A stretch of 40,357 nt of DNA from Blastocatellia bacterium. GTDB lineage: Bacteria; Acidobacteriota; Blastocatellia; HR10; J050. Both the position numbers and the translations under genes were made by a program. Under the pieces are notes generated by a model. That model was not told where the DNA came from. It saw only the letters and a program-made list of their open reading frames with translations, and did no database searches. Position 1 is the stretch's first letter. Every line of letters begins with the position of its first letter. Shown here piece after piece: positions 25,752 to 34,111 of the stretch. The stretch is taken from assembly GCA_026985075.1 (NCBI GenBank), contig JALSQX010000056.1:1-40357 (forward strand), in the 5' to 3' direction.

Positions 25752-26633
25752 TCACCCCGAGACACGTCGTCCCACCCGCATGCGCTCGACGAGGCCGGCC
25801 AGTTCTCGTCGCATCACCTCGACCGGTCGCCTCGCCCATTGGCCATGACCGGGCAAAACCCATTCGAACTGAATCTCGCGCAACCTGGCCATCGACGCCG
25901 TTTGCTCGGACCAGGAGTACCAGCAGACATCCGGCGACGCGCTCAGGTGCTGATGGGTGCGGCTCCACCAAAGATGGTCCCCGGAGAAGAGAAAGCGGTC
26001 CCTGTAGAGCAGGACAGCGTGCCCGCGCGTATGGCCAGGAGTGGGAATGATCACGAACTCGGACGTCAGCACCACTGGATGGCGTCCCTCGATGATGATC
26101 TCGGCATCGGGCTGAGCGCATCGGTCCTCTCGATGGATGAGGCGCTGGCTGTGAAACCGTCGCGCGTAGAGATGGGCGTCGGCCACATCATCGCGATGCG
26201 TCAAGAAGATGGTGCGAATCCCTCCCCACGCCTCGAATCGCTTCACCAGATGGGGGTGATACTTGGGGGAATCGATCAACCAGTTGCCCTCAGGATGGCG
26301 GATGAAATAGCTATGGCCTCCATAGGATTTCGGCGAATTGAAACCGCAGTAGTAGACGCGCTCGTCCAGATGCAAGGGAAAGTCTCGCATGACGGCCCGA
26401 GCCTGGTTCCTGCCGATAACCCCAATGGACCCCGTCGGACAGCAGAGCAGCGCCCGCCAGGCCTGACGGCGCTGTTCCGCGGTCCGTGGTTGAGCATAGA
26501 CGTAGGAAAACTCACCTCGCTGGTCGAACGTCTGAGGCGCCAATTGACGGCAGGCATCGCAGTCGATGCACGTCCGATCGACGAAGAACTCGCCGGGCAC
26601 GTTGAATGGCAATCGCTTGTTCGGGTCCGCCAT
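25752..26633 (-). CDS. Ferredoxin-metallo-beta-lactamase fold fusion protein
   Basis: 293 residues. The N-terminal [4Fe-4S] ferredoxin-like domain has C22-x2-C25-x2-C28 and a Cys-Pro at C65 (L-C-C-P-T-G). A metallo-beta-lactamase domain follows: the metal motif appears as L-T-H-R-D-D-V-A-D-A-H rather than the usual H-x-H-x-D-H, then T-P-G-H-T-R-G-H, F-S-G-D-H and P-G-H-G. I know ferredoxin-MBL proteins with this H-R-D-D variant as a recurrent but biochemically poorly defined group. Probably cytoplasmic. The start at 26633 has GGAGG with 7-base spacing; an upstream extension is rejected. It follows the thioesterase gene by 34 bases and is probably co-transcribed. A redox-linked hydrolase is the most that can be said. 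Confidence 0.85.
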   Translation of the reverse strand: MADPNKRLPFNVPGEFFVDRTCIDCDACRQLAPQTFDQRGEFSYVYAQPRTAEQRRQAWRALLCCPTGSIGVIGRNQARAVMRDFPLHLDERVYYCGFNSPKSYGGHSYFIRHPEGNWLIDSPKYHPHLVKRFEAWGGIRTIFLTHRDDVADAHLYARRFHSQRLIHREDRCAQPDAEIIIEGRHPVVLTSEFVIIPTPGHTRGHAVLLYRDRFLFSGDHLWWSRTHQHLSASPDVCWYSWSEQTASMARLREIQFEWVLPGHGQWARRPVEVMRRELAGLVERMRVGRRVSG

Positions 26634-26667
26634 AACTCGACCTCCAGAGCGCGACCATTCCTGAGCC

Positions 26668-27054
26668 TCAATCCCGAACGGGGATCGGCCTCCACTGCTC
26701 ATCGACGGCGACATAGGTGATCTCCGCCTCGGTGACCAGTTCCTGTTGCGCGGGATCGGTCCGCCGCTGTACCTCGACCTCTACCTTCACCGTCACCGAG
26801 GTCCGGCCAATGCCCAGCGTGCGCGTATACAGACTGACGATATCGCCGACGTACACCGGACGTTTGAACACCACCTCCTTCATGGCTACGGTGACGAAGC
26901 GCTTATTGGCATGTTTGCGCGCTTCGACGCCACCGGCCATGTCGATCAAACTGAGAATGACGCCACCAAAGATCGTTCCCGCCTCATTGGTATCGCGCGG
27001 CAACAAGGTGACGCGCAGGGCGGGATCGCGTTGGAGCGGTGTGCTCTCGGCCAT
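26668..27054 (-). CDS. Hotdog-fold acyl-CoA thioesterase (YciA/BACH-like)
   Basis: 128 residues, a single hotdog domain of the cytosolic acyl-CoA hydrolase type. The N-terminal [25 protein letters not shown] block includes the catalytic N and the acidic D of the long helix. [20 protein letters not shown] follows, then [12 protein letters not shown]. It should hydrolyse acyl-CoA thioesters; chain-length preference is not predictable. Ends close to typical YciA length. First gene of a probable two-gene unit with the ferredoxin-MBL gene. Confidence 0.9.
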   Translation of the reverse strand: MAESTPLQRDPALRVTLLPRDTNEAGTIFGGVILSLIDMAGGVEARKHANKRFVTVAMKEVVFKRPVYVGDIVSLYTRTLGIGRTSVTVKVEVEVQRRTDPAQQELVTEAEITYVAVDEQWRPIPVRD

Positions 27055-27295
27055 CGAGTGTCAGATGCTACCAAGCCTCACCGCCTCCAGGCAACCCGAC
27101 GCCAGCGACCAACATAGGGGCAGTGGCGACACGCCAATCGATCATTCCGGCCGCCAGACAGATTTAAGTAAAAATTCTCGCCCCAATGCGTAATTGTACT
27201 CATTCCCTTTTGCCGCTCGTGATGCCATAATAGAGCTCTCAGCGCGGGGATGTATGGATGAGCGTATTTTTTCAGGATGCACTGGTCAAATTTTG
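27055..27295. other. Gene-free divergent intergenic region, AT-rich in its second half
   Basis: Separates the divergent thioesterase and beta-helix genes. AT-rich tracts occur around 27160-27210 and 27264-27272. TACAAT on the minus strand (around 27199) could be a -10 for the thioesterase, but no acceptable -35 is present. No gene or strong hairpin was seen. Confidence 0.4.
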
Positions 27296-27304
27296 TGATA
27301 TAAT
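27296..27304 (+). promoter_or_regulatory. Extended -10 promoter upstream of the beta-helix gene
   Basis: TGATATAAT: a perfect TATAAT (27299-27304) with the TGn extension (27296-27298). The -35 region is poor, as is common with extended -10 promoters. Start near 27311 gives a leader of about 90 bases. Confidence 0.55.
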
Positions 27305-27401
27305 GCGGTGGTCTAAGGACGCGGCTCCGGTGCCAAGAGTCAAATAAGGAACGAAGAAGAAAAAAGGCTGGCCCGGGCCGAAAGAGATAAGGAGGAGAGA
27401 G

Positions 27402-30400
27402 GTGAACATATCCGGGTTCGCCCGCCTGGCGTCAGTTGTCGGGTTGTGGTTGATTCTCTGTGGCGGTCAAGGTTTCACGGTTCACAGCCACAAGCTCATC
27501 GCTCCCTCCCATCTCGCGCGGGAACAGATACCCTCCTCCCCTGAATGTCATCCCATCCATCTCCGAGACGGAGGACGTCTGCCCACCGTGTATACCGGTT
27601 CGCCGACGGCGATTGCGGCCTGGCAGCATCGCCGAGCCATCCCGCTGAGCTTGGCTTCCGGTGATCTTGACGAAGATGGGCGTGCCGATCTCATCGTTGG
27701 ATATGGTGGGGCACAAGGAGGGTTCCTCGTCGTTTACCAAGCTCATCCCCATGTTCTCGCCGCTTCTGGCGCCGGTCTCTCACCAGGAGGAGTCGGGTTC
27801 CATCTGGAGTCGACTGGACGCGACGTTCTACCGTTTCGAACCTCGGCTCGCCTGATAGAACTGCCCGAAGCCCCCCAGTGGCTCACGGTCGGAGACATCG
27901 ATGCTGATGGACATCTGGACGCGATCATCGCTGCCACGGGCGACGATCATCTCTACTGGCTGTCGGGCGACGGAACCGGACGATTGGCATCGCCGCGACC
28001 ATGGACGCTGCCGGGGACGGTGACGGCGCTCGTCGCTGGCGACATGAATCGGCGCGACGGGATATCCGACCTGGCGATTGGCATTATGGGTCCCGATGGA
28101 CCGGAAGTGCTGATTTTCGAATCACCACAGGGAGTGCCCTACAATCCGCCGGAGACTGTGCGCTTGCCGGGTCCGAGCGTCGCCATGGCCATTGCACGGT
28201 TAGACGGCGATGAGTTCGGCGATCTGGCCATCGTCGGTCGCGATGAGGATTCGGACGAATCCTATCTCGTCATCGTCCACGGACGACATTGGCGGTGGTC
28301 GTCGGGAGGAGGCACTGAGCGAGCATCGACGATCATGATCGATCGCCTCTCATTCCCTTCTACCTTGAGATCGATGGTGACCGGTCACTTCCTCGATGAT
28401 GAAAGTGATTCATCCCAACTCGCCCTCCTCGCCGATGAGGGGAGCATCCTCATCGTCGATTGGGATGAGAACAGCCCTGAGGAATGGCGAACGGGCATTT
28501 TGGCTGGAGACGTTCCATCCAGGGCAGCGCACCTGCTCGCGGCGTCAATTTCTGGTCTTCCAACCGATGATCTCGTCCTCATGGACGAGCGTCATCGACA
28601 GTTGCACCTCCTTATAGGGAGCACGGTGGCGTGGGAAGGGGGTGACGTCTCGCGCGTCTCATCGTTCCCGCGCGGCCGTGCTCCCGCTTTTTTTTTCCTC
28701 GCTGCTCCTCCAGTCACCGCACTGCCCATGCGTCTGAATGCTGATGCTCTGAGCGATCTGGTGGTCCTTACCAATGACGCCACAGCTCCAACCATCGTGT
28801 TGACGCAACCGATGGCGACGTTCATCGTCGATTCGATGGGCGATGGAAGCGATGAGAATCTGAGCGATGGTCTGTGTGATGATGGAACGGGGCACTGCAC
28901 CCTCCGTGCGGCGATTGAACAAGCCAACGCCCATCCCGGACCAGATCTCATCGCGTTTGATCTTCCTGAAGCCGACATCCCCACCATTAAACCCCGCCGC
29001 GCGCTCCCCCCTATTACCGATCCGGTCACTATCGATGGCACGACCCAGCCGGCCGGCCGAGTGGAACTGGACGGCAGCGCGGCCGGGGCGGCGGTCGATG
29101 GGTTCCGCATTGTGGCCGGTCGCAGCGTCATTCGCGGACTGGTCATTCATCGCTTCGATGATGATGGCATCGAAATCGTCTCTCGAGGTGGTAATATCAT
29201 CGAAGGGAATATCATCGGCGTCGACGCGACGGGGACGAAAGCGCTGGGCAACTCTTTCACCGGCATTCACGTCATCGATTCGGCGAACAATATGATTGGA
29301 GGTACGGCTCCTGGTGCGGGCAACATCATCTCAGGGAATCGATTCCACGGTATCGAATTAACGGGGCCGAACGCCCGCGATAACCGCATCCAAGGCAACC
29401 TCATCGGCACCGATGCCACCGGGACGAGCGTGGTAGGGAATCTCTTTGCCGGCGTGTTCATCAACGATGCTCCGGGCAACATCATTGGAGGAACAACGGC
29501 GGGAGCCCGTAACATCATTTCGGGCAATTGGGATGGCATTCGCATCACTGGTGCTCGGGCCACAGGCAATGTGATTCAAGGAAACTTCATTGGCACGGAG
29601 ATTGGTGGCCGCCGGGTGCTCGGCAACGCCGGCGATGGCGTCTGTATCGCGGATGCTCCTGGCAACACGATTGGTGGCCCGTCGCCTCGAGCGCGGAATA
29701 TCATCGCCGGCAACAATGCCCGCGGCGTGTTCATCACCGGGCATCGGGCCCAGGGCAATGTGATTCACGGCAACTTCATCGGCACCGATCACACGGGAAC
29801 CAGGACGCTGCCCAATGCCACGGGCATCCTCATCAACGAGGCTTCCCAGAACGTGGTGGGAGGAACACGGTCGGGAGCGCGCAATGTCGTCTCGGGCAAT
29901 GGAGATGGGATCTGCATCATCGGTTCAGGGGCCACCTCGAATTTGATCGGAGGCAATTTCATCGGCACCGATGCCACCGGCCGGAGCATCCTGGGAAATT
30001 CCCAAGATGGCATCATCATCGACCGAGCCCCTGGAAACACCATCCGCCAAAACGTCATTTCCGGAAACAACGCGCGAGGCATCTTTCTCTTCGGACGGGA
30101 GGCCGCCGACAACCTCATCGAGGAGAATTTCATTGGCACCGATGTCACCGGCACGATGGGCCTCAGTAACCTCTTCCACGGCATATTCATCAACAATGCC
30201 CCCCGGAATGCGATTCGGCGGAACGTCATTTCCAGCAATAACCTCATCGGCGTCCTCATCTACGGTCCTCAAGCGAAGAGGAATCAACTCGGCGAGAACC
30301 TCATCGGCATCGATGCGACCCGGTCTGAGGCCATGGGAAATGCCGTCGGCATTTTCGTCGCCGAATCGGCCAGCCATAACATAATCGGGGCAGCGAATGT

Positions 30401-30893
30401 CATCGCCTTCAATGGTGGCGACGGCGTATTCATCGAATCGGGGACGGGGAATACCGTCACGTCCAACTCCATTTTCTCTAACGCGGGTCTGGGAATTAAT
30501 CTGGGCGCGGATCGGGTGACGCCCAACGATGATATGGCTGGCCGCGAAGATGCTGATGCCGGTGCGAATAATCTACAGAACTTCCCCGTCCTTCATGAGA
30601 TCACTGCCGAGGACACTCTCCTTCACATCACCTACTCGATCACCTCCACGCCCGGGAATTCGCACTATCCCATCAGGGTAGAGTTCTTCAAAGCCGATGC
30701 CAGCGGCCAAGGACAACAGTATCTGGGAGCCGATGTCTACACATCGGCCGACCGCATTGACGGCGGCATCAAGCGGGTATCGTTCAAAGTGGAGAGCGCG
30801 CTGAGGGCCGGCGACTGGATTGTCGCCACGGCGACGGATCAGGATGGGAACACGTCGGAATTCTGCCCGCCGGTGAAGGTCCAATCTCAGTGA
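27402..30893 (+). CDS. Secreted FG-GAP/CSLREA/parallel beta-helix protein
   Basis: 1163 residues, starting at GTG 27402 with AAGGAGGAG upstream. A signal peptide spans about 1-29. Residues about 84-420 hold FG-GAP/VCBS-like repeats with acidic Ca-type loops (S-G-D-L-D-E-D-G-R-A-D-L, V-G-D-I-D-A-D-G-H-L-D-A, A-R-L-D-G-D-E-F-G-D-L). About 472-505 is a CSLREA-type domain (F-I-V-D-S...C-T-L-R-A-A-I-E-Q-A-N-A). About 598-1016 are seven degenerate modules of 55-65 residues (N-x-I-x-G-N-x-I-G-T-D-x-T-G-T...N-I-I-S-G-N) forming a right-handed beta-helix. A beta-sandwich-like tail ends it, with no sorting signal or TM visible. Likely a large exported surface or matrix protein that binds or cleaves polysaccharide; no catalytic residues were recognised. 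It stands alone in its transcript. Confidence 0.85.
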   Translation: MNISGFARLASVVGLWLILCGGQGFTVHSHKLIAPSHLAREQIPSSPECHPIHLRDGGRLPTVYTGSPTAIAAWQHRRAIPLSLASGDLDEDGRADLIVGYGGAQGGFLVVYQAHPHVLAASGAGLSPGGVGFHLESTGRDVLPFRTSARLIELPEAPQWLTVGDIDADGHLDAIIAATGDDHLYWLSGDGTGRLASPRPWTLPGTVTALVAGDMNRRDGISDLAIGIMGPDGPEVLIFESPQGVPYNPPETVRLPGPSVAMAIARLDGDEFGDLAIVGRDEDSDESYLVIVHGRHWRWSSGGGTERASTIMIDRLSFPSTLRSMVTGHFLDDESDSSQLALLADEGSILIVDWDENSPEEWRTGILAGDVPSRAAHLLAASISGLPTDDLVLMDERHRQLHLLIGSTVAWEGGDVSRVSSFPRGRAPAFFFLAAPPVTALPMRLNADALSDLVVLTNDATAPTIVLTQPMATFIVDSMGDGSDENLSDGLCDDGTGHCTLRAAIEQANAHPGPDLIAFDLPEADIPTIKPRRALPPITDPVTIDGTTQPAGRVELDGSAAGAAVDGFRIVAGRSVIRGLVIHRFDDDGIEIVSRGGNIIEGNIIGVDATGTKALGNSFTGIHVIDSANNMIGGTAPGAGNIISGNRFHGIELTGPNARDNRIQGNLIGTDATGTSVVGNLFAGVFINDAPGNIIGGTTAGARNIISGNWDGIRITGARATGNVIQGNFIGTEIGGRRVLGNAGDGVCIADAPGNTIGGPSPRARNIIAGNNARGVFITGHRAQGNVIHGNFIGTDHTGTRTLPNATGILINEASQNVVGGTRSGARNVVSGNGDGICIIGSGATSNLIGGNFIGTDATGRSILGNSQDGIIIDRAPGNTIRQNVISGNNARGIFLFGREAADNLIEENFIGTDVTGTMGLSNLFHGIFINNAPRNAIRRNVISSNNLIGVLIYGPQAKRNQLGENLIGIDATRSEAMGNAVGIFVAESASHNIIGAANVIAFNGGDGVFIESGTGNTVTSNSIFSNAGLGINLGADRVTPNDDMAGREDADAGANNLQNFPVLHEITAEDTLLHITYSITSTPGNSHYPIRVEFFKADASGQGQQYLGADVYTSADRIDGGIKRVSFKVESALRAGDWIVATATDQDGNTSEFCPPVKVQSQ
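29193..30449 (+). repeat. Seven degenerate coding repeats (beta-helix modules)
   Basis: Tandem modules of roughly 170-190 bases encode N-x-I-x-G-N-F-I-G-T-D-x-T-G-type units. DNA similarity is highest in the segments for F-I-G-T-D and N-I-I-S-G-N. The last three modules are shorter or lose the I-G-G-T segment. Such arrays are prone to unequal crossing-over and may vary in copy number between strains. Confidence 0.6.
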
Positions 30894-30897
30894 ATAC

Positions 30898-30931
30898 GGC
30901 GAGCGGTCAGGAGACGCGGATCCTGCTCGCC
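30898..30931. terminator. Hairpin between convergent beta-helix and NHLRC2-like genes
   Basis: GGCGAGC (30898-30904) pairs with GCTCGCC (30925-30931), with an inner AGGA/TCCT stem, starting 5 bases after the beta-helix stop. No T tract. It may end or protect either convergent transcript. The remaining 145 bases to 31076 show no gene. Confidence 0.4.
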
Positions 30932-31076
30932 ATCGCCCTGGAAGCTGTTGTCATCGGCGCATTCTCTGACTCGTTTCCTATTCTCACGACACCTCGTTTC
31001 CGCCACTGTGATCCAGAGGAACCCGCTGGAATCAATCTCATCACTGAGAGAAACGGATGACCGGCGTCGGTGTCAT

Positions 31077-33119
31077 TCACCGATCGGCATTCGGCGGGGT
31101 TATCCGAAGCATATATGTTGCCTTGATTTGAGAGGTTGAAGCGCTCGGGCGCGCCTGGATGGGGATGTGGATCTCCACTTCCTTGAAGTAACAGAGGGCC
31201 TCTCTCTTGACCTCGCAATAGTAGAGCACCAGCGTGATGGTGAGATTCGCTTCCCCCTCCCCGAGCTGGACGGGGATGGTGAGAGGGAACCGGGGGCTCT
31301 CAATCGTTCTCTCCGTTTGACCATCTTCAAAGCGCAGAGCCGTTCCCTCTACCGAGAGAATCGCCCGAGACGGAGCTTGCTCATTGAGCTTGTACCCATC
31401 GGGGAGCGTCAATGAGAGGATGAGCGCGCCAGGTCCTGGTTTCACCGCGTGCGGCGCGAGCGTGATTTTCTCCCCGGGAAACTTCTCTCGGGGCATTCGC
31501 CGACTCCACCGCTCGAGGCCCACCAGCATGAGCGTCGAAACCCGCTTCGTCGCCAAATCGGCGACGCGGATGACATGGTTATTGGTATCGGCAATATAGA
31601 GCTTGCCGCCCGCCACGCTCACCCCGCCCGGTTCATCAAACAGCGGGACAGGACCATCGCGCAGGCCCGCCTCGCCGGTTCCCCACACGGTCACCGCGCG
31701 CCGCGTTCGGGGATCGACGCTCTTGATCTTGTTGTTATAGGTATCGGCGACGTACAGGATGCCGTCGTGATACACGATGCCTAGTGGATGTTGCAGGCGA
31801 ACCTGTGAGCCCCTCCCATCGCGATCGCCGAACTCGAACAGGTCGAGGCCAACGATGGTCTCTACCCGCCCGCGAGGGTCGAGATCGGCCGAACGAATGG
31901 CGCTCGCCTCGCTATCGGCAAAATAGAGTTTGTCACCGTCGGTGGTGATCCCGCTCGGCTGAGCCAGCGCTGCTTGTCGAAGCGGCCCGTCGATGCGAGC
32001 CTCGCGGCCACTTCCGGCATAGGGTTCGATCCTGAGCGTTTTCAGGTCCATCTTCCACAATTGATGCCACCCGGCCATGGCGATATAGAGGGCCCCGTCA
32101 TGGACGAGGAGATCCCAGGGCGAGTTCAACGGCGTCAACGAACCCACCCCCGCGGCGCGAAAACCGCGGGCCTGCTCGCCTGTACCGGCCAGGGTGATGA
32201 CCCGTCGACGCTTCACGTCGGCGCGCCGGATAGCGTGATTGTCCGTATCGGCAATGTAGAGGATATCTCCATCCAGCGCCAGGCCTTGAGGATGATTGAA
32301 CATGGCCTCTTCAAAGCTTCCATCTTTGAATCCCATCTCGCCGCGACCGATGACGTCGATGACTCGGCCGGCGAGCGTGGCGACAACGATGCGATGGTGA
32401 TTGGAATCAGCGATGAACAATCGATCGGAGGCCTCATCGGCCAGCACCTTGCCCGGGAATGAGAGCAGCGATGCCGGAGTGCGATCGCGCTCCAGGTGGA
32501 ATGAAATCGGCCGGCGATCAATCAGCCCCCGCTCATCGAACGCCTTGATGACCTGACCGATGAACTCATCGAGTGCCTCATAATCGACTTCTCCGGCGGT
32601 CGATCCGATGATCTTCCCTCGGGGATCGATCAAGAAGAACGTGGGCCAAGCGCGGACCATGTACCGTCGCCAGATGACCATGTCACGGTCATTCACCACC
32701 GGATGTTCGATCTCGTAGCGCAAGATGGCCTGGCGGATATTCTCGGTTTCCTTCTCGGTGGTGAACTTGGCCGAGTGAACGCCGATGACGACGAGCTCAT
32801 CGCGATATTTATGCTCGAGCTTCTTCAGGGTGGGGAGAATATGCATGCAGTTGATGCAACAATACGTCCAAAAATCGAGCAACACGACCTTCCCCCGGAG
32901 TTCTTTGAGCGTGAGGGGACGACTCGTATTCAACCACTCCATTCCCGAGGGAAACTCTGGCGCATTCACCGTTCCTTCAACTCGCGGCATAGACGCGGCC
33001 TCCTTTCGCTGAAACGACCGTGAATCCGCTTCTGGAATGAAAGCGACTATTGCGCCCCATGACACTACGACCGCCCAGAAGAGCAACCACGTGATCCGAC
33101 CCATCGCACGATGCATCAT
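31077..33119 (-). CDS. NHLRC2-like thioredoxin/NHL-repeat protein
   Basis: 680 residues from the ATG at 33119. An N-terminal TM or signal (I-T-W-L-L-F-W-A-V-V-V-S-W-G-A-I-V, about 9-25) is followed by a thioredoxin-like domain (about 50-190) with L-D-F-W-T-Y-C-C-I-N-C-M, i.e. a C88-I-N-C91 motif preceded by an extra Cys, as in NHLRC2. Six NHL blades (about 210-540) follow with repeated L-Y-I-A-D-T-x-N-H-x-I-R. The C-terminal beta domain contains C-Y-F-K-E-V-E-I-H-I-P. The order Trx-NHL-beta matches NHLRC2. The mature protein is probably periplasmic, giving a role in thiol chemistry or scaffolding. No convincing Shine-Dalgarno precedes any start; ATGs at 33116 and 33104 or 33176 are alternatives. 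Confidence 0.85.
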   Translation of the reverse strand: MMHRAMGRITWLLFWAVVVSWGAIVAFIPEADSRSFQRKEAASMPRVEGTVNAPEFPSGMEWLNTSRPLTLKELRGKVVLLDFWTYCCINCMHILPTLKKLEHKYRDELVVIGVHSAKFTTEKETENIRQAILRYEIEHPVVNDRDMVIWRRYMVRAWPTFFLIDPRGKIIGSTAGEVDYEALDEFIGQVIKAFDERGLIDRRPISFHLERDRTPASLLSFPGKVLADEASDRLFIADSNHHRIVVATLAGRVIDVIGRGEMGFKDGSFEEAMFNHPQGLALDGDILYIADTDNHAIRRADVKRRRVITLAGTGEQARGFRAAGVGSLTPLNSPWDLLVHDGALYIAMAGWHQLWKMDLKTLRIEPYAGSGREARIDGPLRQAALAQPSGITTDGDKLYFADSEASAIRSADLDPRGRVETIVGLDLFEFGDRDGRGSQVRLQHPLGIVYHDGILYVADTYNNKIKSVDPRTRRAVTVWGTGEAGLRDGPVPLFDEPGGVSVAGGKLYIADTNNHVIRVADLATKRVSTLMLVGLERWSRRMPREKFPGEKITLAPHAVKPGPGALILSLTLPDGYKLNEQAPSRAILSVEGTALRFEDGQTERTIESPRFPLTIPVQLGEGEANLTITLVLYYCEVKREALCYFKEVEIHIPIQARPSASTSQIKATYMLRITPPNADR

Positions 33120-33256
33120 GGAACATGGTACCAGGGGATGGGAAGACGAGCAATCCCGGTAGGAGAACCCTCTCATCGTCCGCTGGCCGACGATGTCCCT
33201 CCGGCTGCGCGCGAATACGAGAACCGAGGCGCGACCGGTGGGCTACGATGCCCGAT

Positions 33257-34036
33257 TCATGACTGGTGCGCCGTGCCCTCTTCCCCCAGCGCTTCCAAAA
33301 TAGAGATGACCAGCATGTCGGCCAGGGCTCGATAGATGGCGGCTCCTTCCTCGGCGGTGGCCGCCGCCGGATCGCCGAAATAGGCGCGTTCACCGCCAGC
33401 CTCCTTGAATGTGCGCACGCCCTCACGAATCTTCTTGGCCAGATCGATCTCTAGCGGCGGCAGCTCTCGTCGCACCGCCTGGCGCACCAGTTGGGGTTCG
33501 ACGGCCAATACGAGCGAGGTTTCATAACGACCGGCATGACAGGCGCCGCGCCGGAATTCCTCGGTGAGCGTCATCGCCCAGCGCCGCCGACGCTTATCGG
33601 GAACCAGAGGTCGTATGCCCGTCTCGCGCGCGACGTCATCGGCCGCCTCGTTGAGGGCGTCGATGTGGTCCGGCTCCAAGTGACTATTGGCCAGACAAAT
33701 GGTGCGGAATCCCTGGTGTACGAGCGCCAGACAGATGTCCCGCACGAGCGCCACTGCCGTCGATTTTCTGATCGAGATCGTGCCGGGGAAATCGCGACTG
33801 AAGTCGGTGACGCTGTAAGCGAGAGGAGGCAGCACGAGCGCCGTGATACCGCGCCGGTTCAATTGATCGGCGGCGCGGCGAGCCATCTCCACGGAGATGA
33901 TCACATCTGTGCTGAGGGGGAGGTGAGGACCATGCGCTTCGGTCGAGCCGACGGGAAGGATGACGACGGCCCCCTCTTTCATCGCCTCCTCGATCTCGCA
34001 CCACGTTTTGTCCTGGAAGTGCACGTTGTCGTTCAT
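33257..34036 (-). CDS. Creatininase-family metal-dependent amidohydrolase
   Basis: 259 residues. Metal and active-site residues match creatininase spacing: E33-A-H35 and D44 in G-S-T-E-A-H-G-P-H-L-P-L-S-T-D, and H119-L-E121 in A-N-S-H-L-E-P-D-H (creatininase: H-x-E after N-G). The later H-A-G-R-Y-E-T-S-L-V-L segment is also conserved (usual form H-A-G-E-x-E-T-S). Many family members act on other cyclic or lactam amides, so creatinine is only one candidate. The C-terminal part has an acidic/Ala-rich F-G-D-P-A-A-A-T-A-E-E-G segment typical of the family. GGAGG with 6-base spacing precedes the ATG. It sits 75 bases downstream of the acyl-CoA-ligase gene, which suggests a shared aromatic or amide degradation role only weakly. 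Confidence 0.85.
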   Translation of the reverse strand: MNDNVHFQDKTWCEIEEAMKEGAVVILPVGSTEAHGPHLPLSTDVIISVEMARRAADQLNRRGITALVLPPLAYSVTDFSRDFPGTISIRKSTAVALVRDICLALVHQGFRTICLANSHLEPDHIDALNEAADDVARETGIRPLVPDKRRRRWAMTLTEEFRRGACHAGRYETSLVLAVEPQLVRQAVRRELPPLEIDLAKKIREGVRTFKEAGGERAYFGDPAAATAEEGAAIYRALADMLVISILEALGEEGTAHQS

Positions 34037-34091
34037 GGGTTCCCTCCCGACGATGAAATATGATTCGGGGATCGGAGACGGCGAATGTGAA

Positions 34092-34108
34092 GGAGGGCCA
34101 GCCCCTCC
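34092..34108 (-). terminator. Hairpin just after the acyl-CoA ligase gene
   Basis: On the minus strand GGAGGG-GCTGG-CCCTCC forms a 6-bp GC stem 3 bases after the ligase stop, followed by TTCACATTCG. It could attenuate read-through into the creatininase gene. The U tract is poor. Confidence 0.35.
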
Positions 34109-34111
34109 TCC

